Source of the DNA: Azolla caroliniana | Lineage: Eukaryota > Polypodiophyta | DNA length: 64,000 nucleotides | NCBI GenBank assembly: GCA_043228905.1 | Contig: JBHGNT010000010.1 | Location: forward strand, 17,236,001-17,300,000 | Direction of reading: 5' to 3' | Part shown: positions 46,531 through 57,700 of the stretch, piece by piece | How the letters are laid out: every line of letters begins with the position of its first letter | How positions within the stretch are numbered: the first letter of the stretch is position 1 | Made by a program: the position numbers and the translations under genes | The notes under the pieces: model-generated | Seen by the model: the letters and a program-made list of their open reading frames with translations, nothing else | The model's database searches: none | Told to the model about the DNA's origin: nothing

Positions 46531-48090
46531 TGTCTCTCAATCCATGAGCTTCTCGCTCTCAAGGCCACCAACCTTCCATCTTGCATGTGCACTCCACCCA
46601 TGGCATAATCGGATGCATCTGTATGAAGCTCAAAGGGCTTGTCAAAGTCGGGTAGTGCCAAACATGGCACCGTGCACAATGCCTCTTTTAAGGCATCAAA
46701 AGCACAAGCACACTTGTCACACCAAAACCACTTTTTTCCACTTTTAGTAAGGTTAGAGAGAGGAGTAGAGAGACAAGCAAAACCATCAATAAACACACGA
46801 TAGAAGGATTCACTAAACCAAGGAAAGAACGAACATCGGTTACCGAACGTGGTGTAGGCCACTCCTTGATTGCACGGAGTTTTTTCCTCTTCTGGTTGTA
46901 TCTCACCACAAGCTATTTTGAAGCCAACAAAGTACACTATTTCCACACAAAAGTTGCCCTGGCAAATGAAGCACTCAAGCTTCCTTCCCACGGTAGCATC
47001 CTCAGGCTTGAAGGGATTCGCATTCGTAGTCTTCTTAGAGGGAGACTCCTTTGCAACATTTTTGCCATAGTTGAGGGGGCGAGATCCACCTTCTTACGAA
47101 TTAGAAGCGGCCACCTTCTTGAAGGGACGAGTATTATGTGCCTTCAAATTTGGAGGACCCCTCTTTTCTTTCCCTTTGCCATCGGAGGAGCCACCTTGAG
47201 GATGTCAATCAGTGAGGCGATCCGCCGCTTCATAAGAGGCCGCAAGAGTTGTTATATTTTGTTGGTGGAGCTCGTTTTGAGCCCACTCCTTCAAACGGTT
47301 GGTAAATGCAAAAAAACGATCTTCTTCTCCCATGGAGGGGATTTGTAACATAAGAGCACGAAAGGATTTAATATAATCCGTGATATGCCCCATGTGATGA
47401 AGTAGGTCAAGTTGTTGTCGAGCCTTCCACTCGGAATTAGAAGGAATAAATTGTTTGTTGAGAGCTTCCTTCAATTCTTCCCATGTATTCAGGGCATGGG
47501 ACCCTTTCATTGAATGTTATCATTGATGAAGTTGCGCCACCATAGCTTAACGTCCCCGGCCAAGAAGGTGGAGCAATGGAAGACACGATCCGCCTCATTG
47601 AGGATACGAGTGACTAGGAAGAATTGCTCGCAATCCCAAATGAAGTTCTCTAAAACTTGGGCATCTCGAGCTCCATTGTAGCTTTCGGGTTCACGAGGCT
47701 TCACACGTAGAGCTTCGTTGGCGTGTCAAGCCAATTCTTTTCCCACATCATTCTTGGCACGAGACTCTTTCGCAAGTAGGCGTACCAACTCCACATTCGT
47801 GTCGATGAGGCGAGCACTAAGGTCCCCGACCATAGTGATAAGATTGTCGGCTTCACTTTCGAGTAAGGCCACTCTCATCTCAAGTTCCTTAATGTGTGGA
47901 AAAAGGTTTCAAGGAGGTTTTATAGGAACCTCCTCTGAGGCCGATGACATAGTTGTCGGGTTGGAAGTAACGAAGGCATTCAGAGCCGCTTCCATGGTTG
48001 GTGCATCCATATTTCATGCACACACATTACTTTGAATTCACGATTCCCACAAGTCGCAAGCGTAATCGGAGCGAGTTTGCTTTGATACCA
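46531..48090 (-). pseudogene. Gypsy relic B: gag fused by deletion to RT/RNase H
   Basis: On the minus strand gag runs from about 48010 through PESYNGARDAQVLENFIWDC, a deletion-free stretch to 47507, then WEELKEALNKQFIPSNSEWK and AASYEAADRLTD to 47205. A partial zinc knuckle (KLECFICQG, about 46985) is followed directly by RT thumb and RNase H sequence (AIKEWPTPRSVTDVRSFLG in one frame, KKWFWCDKCACAFDALKEAL and PFELHTDASDYAMGG in another). Protease and most of RT are therefore missing. A primer-binding-site-like TGGTATCAAAGC lies on the minus strand at 48079-48090. The relic ends at the copia copy 2 border. Confidence 0.85.
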
Positions 48091-48640
48091 TGTTACACCA
48101 CCAAAATTTTTGAGATAAGGGTGGATCACCGATCAGTTCGAACTCGCGTGCCGACGCTCTTCGTCTACGAGAATCAATTACTACAAAAGAGAAATTAGTC
48201 GGATCCCCCCAACTACCGCCCAACCATTCCCTGTCCAGCTTAAATAGAAGATCCTCCTTCATTCTCTTGTCAATCCCCCCATATGGGACATGAGTACCTT
48301 ATGGTAGTGAGTGCACTATATCTAGAGAGACTCTATCCATCATATAGATATTAGATTATTGAGAACACTCTAGAGAGATTCCATCCCTCACATAGGTATT
48401 AACTTATTGAGTGCACTTTTGAGAGATCCCATCCCTCACATTGCACTTTGGCAATGGTACACAAGCACCTTGAGTCATGGGTGTCTTCTCCATCCATCGA
48501 GAAGACTTAGAAGCCCACGACTCTTACCTCGAGTCATGGGCATCTTCTCTATCTGTTGAGAAAGGCCCTCACCTCAATCCGTCGAGGTGGTGTGTTGCGG
48601 TTCCAATTATGGAACCCCTCAACACATCGGATGTGTTACA
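48091..48640 (-). repeat. Probable 5' LTR of gypsy relic B
   Basis: It adjoins the primer-binding site at 48090. In plus orientation it runs from TGTTACACCACC to GTGTTACA, so on the minus strand it begins TG and ends CA. It contains two or three diverged copies of a GAGAGATYCCATCCCTCACAT-like unit near 48320-48440. The outer border is uncertain. Confidence 0.55.
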
Positions 48641-49344
48641 CACCATAACCCCCAAAACCTCAAATAAATCAAAACAATTTTTTGAACTTGTGTAAAGCCC
48701 CATGAAAAGGTTTTTAAGAATATGAACTTCCAAAATTATGTTGTGATGAGACACAATAAAAATCAATACCAACTAGGTTCTACCACAACCATACAAAATA
48801 AACATGTCCCATCATCAATATTTCTCCTTTTCAAAGCATATCCAATTGGAAAACCATTGATCATAATCTTCCATATAAATATCTTTGCTTTAAAATTAAG
48901 ATGAGATGAGATGGGTGGGTTTACCAAGATAAGAACTAGCCATTATAAAGCCAACATTTGTCATAACTTATCCCAAATGCTTTCATAAATTCTAAGTATA
49001 TGTAACATTAACCTTACCACCTAGAAAACCATCAAAATCCATTGTGAACCTCCAACTTGCCATCTTGGATTGTAATTAAACCTAACCTAGCCATCATATG
49101 GAAAGTTAAACTTAAAGAGCAATTACCCTCCCTTGATCATACAACCTCCTTTAAGTTCTTTTGCACGTTAAATAAGAATTGATTTCTCACATTTTAAATA
49201 ATAAAGCAACAACAAACAAATGCCACACTTTCATATCTTTCTTAACAATTTCTAAATTTGCCCTGAAAAACATAATGTGATCATCATCTAATGCTTGAAC
49301 AACACAAGAATTTCTTAACGGTAACAATAATACTTCATTCAAGA
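48641..49344. other. No recognisable gene
   Basis: AT-rich sequence between gypsy relic B and LINE E. No domain, repeat or RNA gene was recognised. Confidence 0.5.
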
Positions 49345-51334
49345 GCATATATTGAATGTATGCAACGAGGAACAGATTGATCAGGATGCCTAAGATACCA
49401 AAGAGAGTTACTACTCAAATGATGGACCGACTAAATACCCCTATATGTATGCAAGAATTGTGGGATGCAATTTCAAATATGAACAAAGAAAGTTGTGCAG
49501 GAATTGATGGACTCCCTATATATTTTTACATCAAATATTGGGATCTAATTAAGGATGACATGTTAGAAGGGATGCAATACATTATGGCAGATGGTTTAAT
49601 GCATCCAACAATGTGCAGAGGAATGATTTATTTAATTCCCAAGGATGGAAAAGATCTGACAATACTTGATAATTGGCAACCATTGACGATTCTAACTAAT
49701 GCCTATAATATCATGGCTAAAGTTGTAAGTAGTCGATTGAAAATGGTACTAGGGGACATTATACATACAATGCAAACTGGCTTCCTAGAAAACCAGAGCA
49801 TTTTTGACAATGTGATAACTTTTTGGAAGTATTCAACATGGGGGAAGGAGCAAGAAGTGAACCTGGCAGTAATGTTACTCAACTTCGAAAAAGCATATGA
49901 CAGGATCTCATGGGAATTCCTAGAAGCAGTGATGGATGACCTAGGCTTCGAGCAACAATGGATCCTTGGAACGGGTGCCTTTTAAAGGGATGCTTCCAGC
50001 CAAGTTTTAATGGCTAGAAGCTTGGGGAAGAGCTTTAGGATGACACGGTCGGTACGCCAAGGATGCCCATTGGCCCCGTACCTATTCATTATTGCAGCAA
50101 AAGCTTTGCATTATCAGATTGTTGATAGATATTGGCAAATACAAGGCCTTCTCCTACCCGAGGATGCAGGAATGATGCTTGATACAGAATATGTTGATGA
50201 TACAACAACTTACATTAAGGGGGATGCAAACAACTTGGACAGACTGCAAAGTGCAATAAATGAGTTTTGTAGGTGCTAAAATAAACTGGAATAAATTAGT
50301 TGGCATTTGGATTAGTAATAAGCTTGTGGTAAATTCGGCTCCAGGCCCCAATTTCAGATGGTTGAGGAGAGGAGAAGCTACTAGATACTTGGGTTTCAAA
50401 ATTGGTATGGAGAAGCTAATATGATGGAATGCAAGAAAAATTGCAGGCAAGATTGTGATTGCAAATAGGTTCTAATGGCCACTATATGGCATATTGCAAC
50501 ATGTTGGATAATTGTGCCCAAGTCGATGAAAGTGATAAAAAGGCTTATTAGAAATTTCTTATGGTGGGCATAGAGGAAAAACATGGTCGTGCAAAGGTTG
50601 CATGGACCACACTTATAAAAGATAAAAGTGAAGGTGGGGTGGGACTAATCGATCCCATGGTGCAAACAAAGGCCTTGCTAGGCAAAGTGGTGGTCAAGAG
50701 CTTGCAACCACCTGAGGCACCTTGGAAAATTCTTTGGAGACATAGATGGAAGATGTGGTTGCCAAGACAAGGTGGAAGTTGACCAAGTAGCGCTTTTGGG
50801 GTTTTGTGCCAGAAATGTGACCCAAATACCGGGGATGTACACAAACTATATGTGTTATTGGAATTATGAAGGTGTGGCAAGGAATCAGAAAGGGAATCAT
50901 TTGTAGGTGGAGAAATGATGCATATGCTCGAATGTACATGCCTATTGTTTGGAACCCACTAATCAGAGATGTGGATGGGTTGATGATAGGACAAAAAGTA
51001 GGCTTCGAATGGGCCAACTTAATCAATGCCCAAGGGAATGCATTGGCGGAATGGAAGAAATTTTTGTCTAATGATGTGGGCACTCAAAAGGCTAGAATAT
51101 GGAGGGTAAACAGGGGTAACCGCATGCTAATGAGAATTACAAAGGCCATTGCACGCAACAGGCAAACCTTGGAAGATGAAGTTATAAGTCCCTCCAAAAT
51201 GTAATGGATAGGACATATAGATGTTGGAAATTATCTAATTGAAATTAAAGGAATGAAAGCAAGCTCTAATGAGGCATGTTACTACAAAATAGTGCATGGA
51301 ATGGCAATATGTGAGCAACCAGCGTATCAAACTA
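49345..51334 (+). mobile_element. LINE E, 5' piece: reverse transcriptase
   Basis: The open stretch 49356-49985 covers the RT fingers and palm (GIDGLPIYFYIKYWDLIKDD, YLIPKDGKD, NWQPLTILTNAYNIMAKVVS and NFEKAYDRISWEFL). A stop at 49983 precedes SVRQGCPLAPYLFIIAAKAL and the catalytic EYVDDTTTYIKGD near 50188-50215. More broken frames carry the thumb region (MEEKHGRAKVAWTTLI, GGVGLIDPMVQTKALLGKVV) and 50866-51204. This is an L1-type plant LINE. The endonuclease is missing, so it is 5'-truncated. The SINE interrupts it at 51335. Confidence 0.9.
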
Positions 51335-51769
51335 CCCGTGATGTGTTGGTGTAATGGTAATGGGGGGACACTCCAACCGCTAGGTTGGAGGTTCGAGTCT
51401 ACCCGCACCACATACATGTGGTACCTAAAAAGAGCGATTTGTGCTTGTAAGTGACGACGCAAATGGTGACAATGAAGGGCAGTTTGTGCCCGTAAGTGAC
51501 AACGACGAAGATGGTGACGGTGACAACAATGACGGTTTCGACGATGAAGAAGGTAAAATGTAGCCTGTCTACAAGTTGCATGATGGAACGTGCTGCGAGT
51601 CTCATCATATCCTAGAGGTCATCCTGTGCATGTATCTCACTCGTACCATTCAGTACACCCATGTATTGCTAATAAAACATGACTTTGTGTGAGTTGTAGC
51701 CCTCGGGCGAGCCAAAGATAAAAAATACTAAAGTAGTATAAACAATTAAAATAAAAATAAAAATTAGCC
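51335..51769 (+). mobile_element. tRNA-derived SINE inserted in LINE E
   Basis: The head has a pol III A box (TGGTGTAATGG, 51347-51357) and B box (GGTTCGAGTCT, 51390-51400) at tRNA spacing. An 8-bp hairpin (CTCCAACC...GGTTGGAG) lies between them. A tRNA-unrelated body of about 300 bp follows, then an A-rich TAAAATAAAAATAAAAA-type tail. AGCGTATCAAACTA at 51321-51334 and AGCCTATCAAACTA at 51766-51779 form a 14-bp TSD with one mismatch. The SINE uses LINE enzymes for mobility, and the LINE frame resumes behind it. It is not a functional tRNA gene: the acceptor stem does not pair and the T stem has a mismatch. Confidence 0.8.
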
Positions 51770-52925
51770 TATCAAACTAAAAGGCTGATTAGGTTGCTTG
51801 CAAAAAATGGAAAGGATATGATAGTTGACCCCAAGCCGAGTGAGATCAAACCAACGACAATGTGTTGGCTGATATAAGGGCATTCAAATCAGCTATCATG
51901 GGACCCAATGATGTATTTCTGGAGAACTCAAGGACGAATTGATGGTGCCAAGTTGGTTCACTTTTTCAAGTACACGAAAATTGGGAGGCAAATTATTCTA
52001 GAACAAGATCACAAAGATATTGCAGCTCATAAATATTGGATACAAGAGGGCATTAGTGAAAGGAGATTAGCTAAATTCTGGAAAATGATATGGCATGACA
52101 GTGGTGACCGCAAGATAATGATGTGCTTATGGCTTATTATGCATAGAGCCTTGCCAATAGGGGTGTGGGCTAAAGGCCCCAATGTAGACCCTAGATGTAG
52201 TGCATGTGCACAACTAGAAAGCATTTCCCATTGTTTATGGGAATGTCATGAGGCAACGGTTGTACGAGGAAGGGCATTACGATTGCTATGCCATGCCTGT
52301 AGCTCATTTACCCTCAAATGGGGACATGCTTGTTGGAACTGTCTTGATGATGATGTGGAGAAATTTGATAGCACATGCAAAGCAATGTACATAGGGGAGA
52401 ATGGAACTATTCGATTGATCACTAATAACAGGGCACCTATAGTTAGTGCCCAGAAGCAGAAAATTGGAGATCTATGGATGTTGCTTGCATCCATTATCAT
52501 ATGGAGCATATGGATAACAAGATGTACTAGGGTATTTTCAGCAAACAAACGGCCTCCAGCAGAATCTATTAAGCTAATATGGCACACATTGAGGGCCCAA
52601 TATGAGCGAATTGATGGAACAGATAATGCTTCAAAACTAATGAGGCTGAATTTCAGAAAATGATGGTGTACTACAACAATGGCTGCAAAAACTGGAGTGG
52701 ATATATGTTGGTAGTACGTAGTGCCCAAATGGTTGTTCCTCCCTCCCATTAGATGAAAGAGGGGAGTGAGTGACATGAGAAACATAGAGCACAAACATGT
52801 GGGCTATTGAGTGTAAGATAAATAAGTGATGTCGCCCATATGGAAATAGGTAATGACTACCCGATAAAGGTTATAAAGTTGTGTATTGAATGAGATTTTA
52901 ACTAATGGAGTATATTCCTATTTGG
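51770..52925 (+). mobile_element. LINE E, 3' piece: zf-RVT finger and tail
   Basis: After the SINE the ORF2 continues (LIRLLAKNGKDMIVDPKPSE) and is open from 51908 to 52663. It carries the zf-RVT region (MMCLWLIMHRALPIGVWAK, CSACAQLESISHCLWEC) and the terminal IIIWSIWITRCTRVFSANK block. The 3' untranslated end has TAACTAATGG at 52899-52908 and an A-rich tail at about 52925. The coding in this half is nearly undamaged. Confidence 0.9.
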
Positions 52926-55900
52926 AAAAAAATAATAAAAACGGTTTTTTTAGTCTTTTGTTCATAAGTGTTCAAATGTAGTCTTTTGCTCTTTAATGCA
53001 TATACAAAAGTGGGTTTACCTTCAACCCCACCCAACTCATATGATGATAGCAAGTGGCATGTCTCTCTATTTTTCTTCAATCTCCTTATACATTTGGACA
53101 TTATTGAAATAAATTACTCAAAGCTAGATAAGAAGGATATGTATTATATGGAAGTTTGCATCTCTTAGAATCCTTGATCTCATGATTTCAAAGTGTCTTG
53201 TTTTATGCCAATATTTTCATCTTATGCAAACTTGGAATCTAGAATCTAGGAACAAGATATTAGTCTTGTCAACTTCAATAATGTCATCTTAGAACATTAA
53301 TTCTGCAAATAAACTATTTACACAAAATTATCGATAAGTTGTGTGAAAACATTATTTGACTTATGAGTTCCAATCTTAAGCTTAAAGCAACATGTTCCAT
53401 AATTTAAACTCGCCTTCTTTTAAGGTATAAGATTTACCAAGACCAAACTACACTAACCCATACTTGTAACTATAGATACATGTTTATACATATTACGAGA
53501 TCCATGCACAACAAAGAAAAAAGATGACTCTATTAAGCAACAAATTTTTCTATTCAAGTACCCAAATGCTATGTATAAGGTTGAGAAACTATGGCCGATA
53601 AATAGTTGTTAAATCCATGAAATTTTGGATTTCATAATGCGACATTACAAGGTTTAATCACTTACTTTCATGTGTTTATTACAACAATCACGTGGAACTT
53701 TTGAGAGAGAAAATAAAGTTCAAAAAACATTGTAAATTGGTTGGCATTTAAAACACGCTATCATGAATGAATATCATATTTCAAGTAAAGGTAACCTAAT
53801 CGTACGTTGGTCTATGAATTTAGTGCCAAAGGAACAATGGAGGCATTCACCTTAGTGCCTAACAAGAGGTCGAAGGGCATCAAATCTTTGATTACAACAT
53901 ACATCAAACTCGCATCACTTTTGCAATCAAGAGATAATTCAAAGTGGATACGCATACAATAAACAATAATAGGTAGAGAATAGTACCGCATTATCCTAAC
54001 TACTCCTTTTTGTGAATCAAAAAGGTCAAAGAGTCTCACATGCTCCCATCTAGCCAAAACCATTCGATGCTTGTAACACATAAACACTACAAATGTGGTA
54101 TAGAGGTGTAGATATGTCTCTTTTTTCTCTTAATGGGGGTTATAAAAACCATCATTAAGGATGGAGTCCCTCGGCTCCCAATTAATATAAATACAGACAT
54201 TGGTGCGATAATGATCTCGAACAAAAGATAATTATATTGGTCTCTTTCTTATGAGAGCACACGTAAATATGTGTTAAACATGTTTGTGGAGTTTTGTTAC
54301 GTTATGAAGAATAGGCCATATGAGATATTCTACATTTGTAAGTAATCATGGTCTTCCATTTTAAGGAAGATTAAGACTATTTGTTTCGTGATTTCTATTG
54401 TTATAATAAATAATCGTGGGGTGTAATCTGATTTTTAATTTTTAGCTTTCATTGGGATGTTCAATTGCCCTATGCAAAAAATGTTATTTTTTATTTCTCT
54501 ATAGGTTATAAACTTATATGTTTAATTTAATCTTCGTGCAATATGATTATTAGTTTCATTGATATATCTTTATTTGCTTCTATAGAACATATAACAATTG
54601 CCATTGGTAAATGATACGTGGACACATTAATACACACACAAATGTATGTGTTTAGCACTGCATTCTCTTATTGATGGGAAACCTCAATGCAACGTGAACC
54701 ATGAAAAACTACAAAAGCATATCTATATGAAACATTAAAAAATATTGCATAAATATGTCTACCAATGTCATGGTGAATGTAACAAATTTAAAGAGATAGC
54801 CAAAGTGAAAAAAACTAATATGGATAAGTACTAATCCACAAACACACACACATTCTCTATCACTGACATTTTCGTTTCCATTTTCTTCTTCCCCTCATCT
54901 CTCCAAACTTTGATCTTCACCTTGGGCAAGCCTTGTTTCATATATTGCAATCGGCCTCCAGTGGACATTAAAATGATTTTATTTGTCTATCTCAAAGAGC
55001 TCATCCCCATCTCATAAACCGCAATTAGTTCCCCATGGGCATTAAAAAAATATCTCTCTCTATCTACTTCCAACAATCTATCTCATACCCAATAAAAAGG
55101 TATATGTATTGTTAATGACTTAGTTAGCATAACATAGGCACCAAAAGGTTGTATAAATACGAAGGTGGATGACATATTGACATTGTTTCCTCACCCATTC
55201 ACATGAAAAGATTTAGTAACTCAAAATTCTTTCTTCGATGACAGCCATCCGCTTGACTCTACTTCCAACTTTCCTGAGGTAAAAATGAAAAAATAGGGTT
55301 CTTGTGTGTGGAAATGACAAAATTTCTTAATTTATGTGCCTACAAATTTGCATCTTCAACTCTTTTCCATAGCTACAAGCATACAAGAGTGCTTCAAATA
55401 AATCATAAAATAAGAGTTATTATATCCTCTTGATTAGCCTATCACAATATGCAATTGATCAATAAAATCATTTATCAACATGCAGCCAAGAACTAGGCGA
55501 CAAAGGTTATTTTTAATTCTTTCTTAGAGGATTCTTTTTCACTCCATGCTCAACATAATTGACGTTTTTTTATTGAATCTCAAAGACAACAATTTTTAAA
55601 CCAAAAAAAAAAAATACAAAATTCTTACCATGTCACTTGTATACATTTTGATGAGATTAACTTTGAAGCATTGCAGTATTGTACATTTTTCTCTAACAAT
55701 ATAACAATATTAGTCTCTTTGGTCTACTAGCATATTGGCATCGACTTTTTTTAATTACATGCATTTCTTACATGAATTTGTTTTTGCCTATAATCATTCT
55801 AATACAACTCTATGTAGTCAATAAGCATCAGGATAAGCTATATGTGTTGCCAATTGAAGATATCAATGAACATTTTGATATTGGTCTATGTGGCTTTGAT

Positions 55901-56430
55901 AACCATTATGATATGAGTCAACGTAGGACAGAAGCATGATCAGAATATGTTCGAATGTTAATCTGTTGCACTCGATTGTCGAAATCAAAATTGGCATGAG
56001 CAACATGCAACATCAATCAAACACACTCTCCCTATTATAAAAGCATTTCTTACATACCTTCTTTTTTAGATTATATGTTTTCCGATAATATGGGTCAAAT
56101 GTAGCCGCAAGCATTTTGATTTATCGATACAAGGAGCCAAGTTGCAAGCAACAAATCTATGATGTTTATGTTGGTTTGTAAGGCATTCTCGCACATATAT
56201 CGGGTCGACACATCTCCCTCTCTTTTTTGTTTCGCAATTGGATTTGTATCTATCTATATGTACATACATCATCACACAGTACACACACAACTCTGATCTA
56301 ATTATACCAAGATAATTCTGGGACCCGCCTTCGGTACGATCCAATGATCCAATGATCATCCAATGAGAGTGTGCCTCATGGACCAAGTCCAAGTCATGAG
56401 TCATGAGTCATGAATCTTAACATGATAGAC
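52926..56430. other. Intergenic, one unexplained minus-strand ORF
   Basis: Mostly AT-rich sequence without recognised repeats. A 91-codon minus-strand frame at 54087-53812 contains DASLMYVVIKDLMPFDLLLG, which looks like real coding, but I cannot place the family and it has no visible continuation. Confidence 0.4.
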
Positions 56431-57700
56431 ATGACTAGGGACCCTCTCTCTCTCTCTCTTTCTGTAGTATCTACCAAATTGGGGGTGTTCTGTTCTTATG
56501 GGCTTGCTTTTACTCTGTTTCTACTCCCTTCTAAGTTCTGACTCCTCAAAGTTGAACTAAAAATGGTAACCATCCATCATCCATGGAATGGAAAGAGTGA
56601 ATGAAGGAAGATTCTTTTTCCTGTTTCTGCTCACCTTTTTTTGTTTTGTTTTGAGTCTCAGAATTATTCACTTCGGACATGAGAAGCTTCTCTGTCTCTT
56701 GCCTTTCACTTCGTTTGTGTTCTTTGTTCTTAGCTCTGTTCCATCCATTCTCTCTCTACCCCCCTCCCCCTCCCCCCCCCATTAGTAGCTTAAAGCTTTA
56801 TTATCTTGAATTCTGACGAATACCCATCATAGATCGCATCTTGCTTTTTGTTGGGTTCTCTTCATTTTGGCCCTTTTTTTTGTTCCCTTTTTTGTTCCTT
56901 CAGTTCTGCAGAACAGACAGAGCAGAAACAAAAAAAGAAGAAGATCTACTCATCATCTCTTGCAGACTATACATATCCATCAGATTACAGGTGAAACCCT
57001 ACATGTCTTTTGTCCTTTTTCACACATTCTCTTGTTATATATAGGAACCAGGTCTGTGCTCTCTCTTTCTCTCTGTGAAAAGTTACCACAATTCAATATT
57101 GAGCTTGGGACCTTATGTACACATCCATGGAAGCTTCATACTAATGTTTATGCAAAAGTAGTCTAAGATCACTTAAAGTGAAAATACCCACAATTGAACG
57201 TGGACCATACTTACACATCCATGGAAGGTTAATCCTCCTGTTGATGCATAAATCATATGAAGTGGACATAATTTATCATCATGTTGATGGGGAAATTTGA
57301 GATCATTTAATAAAGAAGAAAGAGGATAGCTCAAACGATCTAGAATTGAATTCGAGACCTTAGCGTGAAATCCATGACAGCATCATTTTTGCCTTGATTC
57401 ATAAATTGGAGATCATATAAAGTGAAAATCCTTGGGCTCTTTTGCACATTGTTCTTGGAACTATGTCTGGTAATGATTCAGGAATAACATAACAAATATC
57501 TAGCTCAGAAGTCTTTGGATTTTGAAGCACACTGTAAAAACTACTTTATTGGCAACAATTCTCCGGCAATGAGATAGTTTTCTTCAGAGGGGCAGAAAGC
57601 GGCATCAATCAAGCTCAGAATCTTAAGGTGATCGTTGTGTTTTAGGGTTTTTCTCAGCTTTTGCCTTTTCCACATACGGTGGTAAAAGACCATCTTAGGG
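56431..57700 (+). promoter_or_regulatory. Likely promoter and 5' leader of the MAPKKK gene
   Basis: Pyrimidine-rich tracts lie at 56441-56462 (CT repeats) and 56756-56780 (C-rich), as often near plant transcription starts. ACAG/GTGAAA near 57000 could be the donor of a leader intron, but no matching acceptor was fixed. An in-frame TAA 18 bases before 57701 supports the chosen start codon. Confidence 0.45.

Noticed and set aside
51340-51412. A true tRNA gene
   Set aside because: A and B boxes are present, but the acceptor arms do not pair, the T stem has a mismatch, and an A-rich tail with TSDs shows that it is a SINE head.
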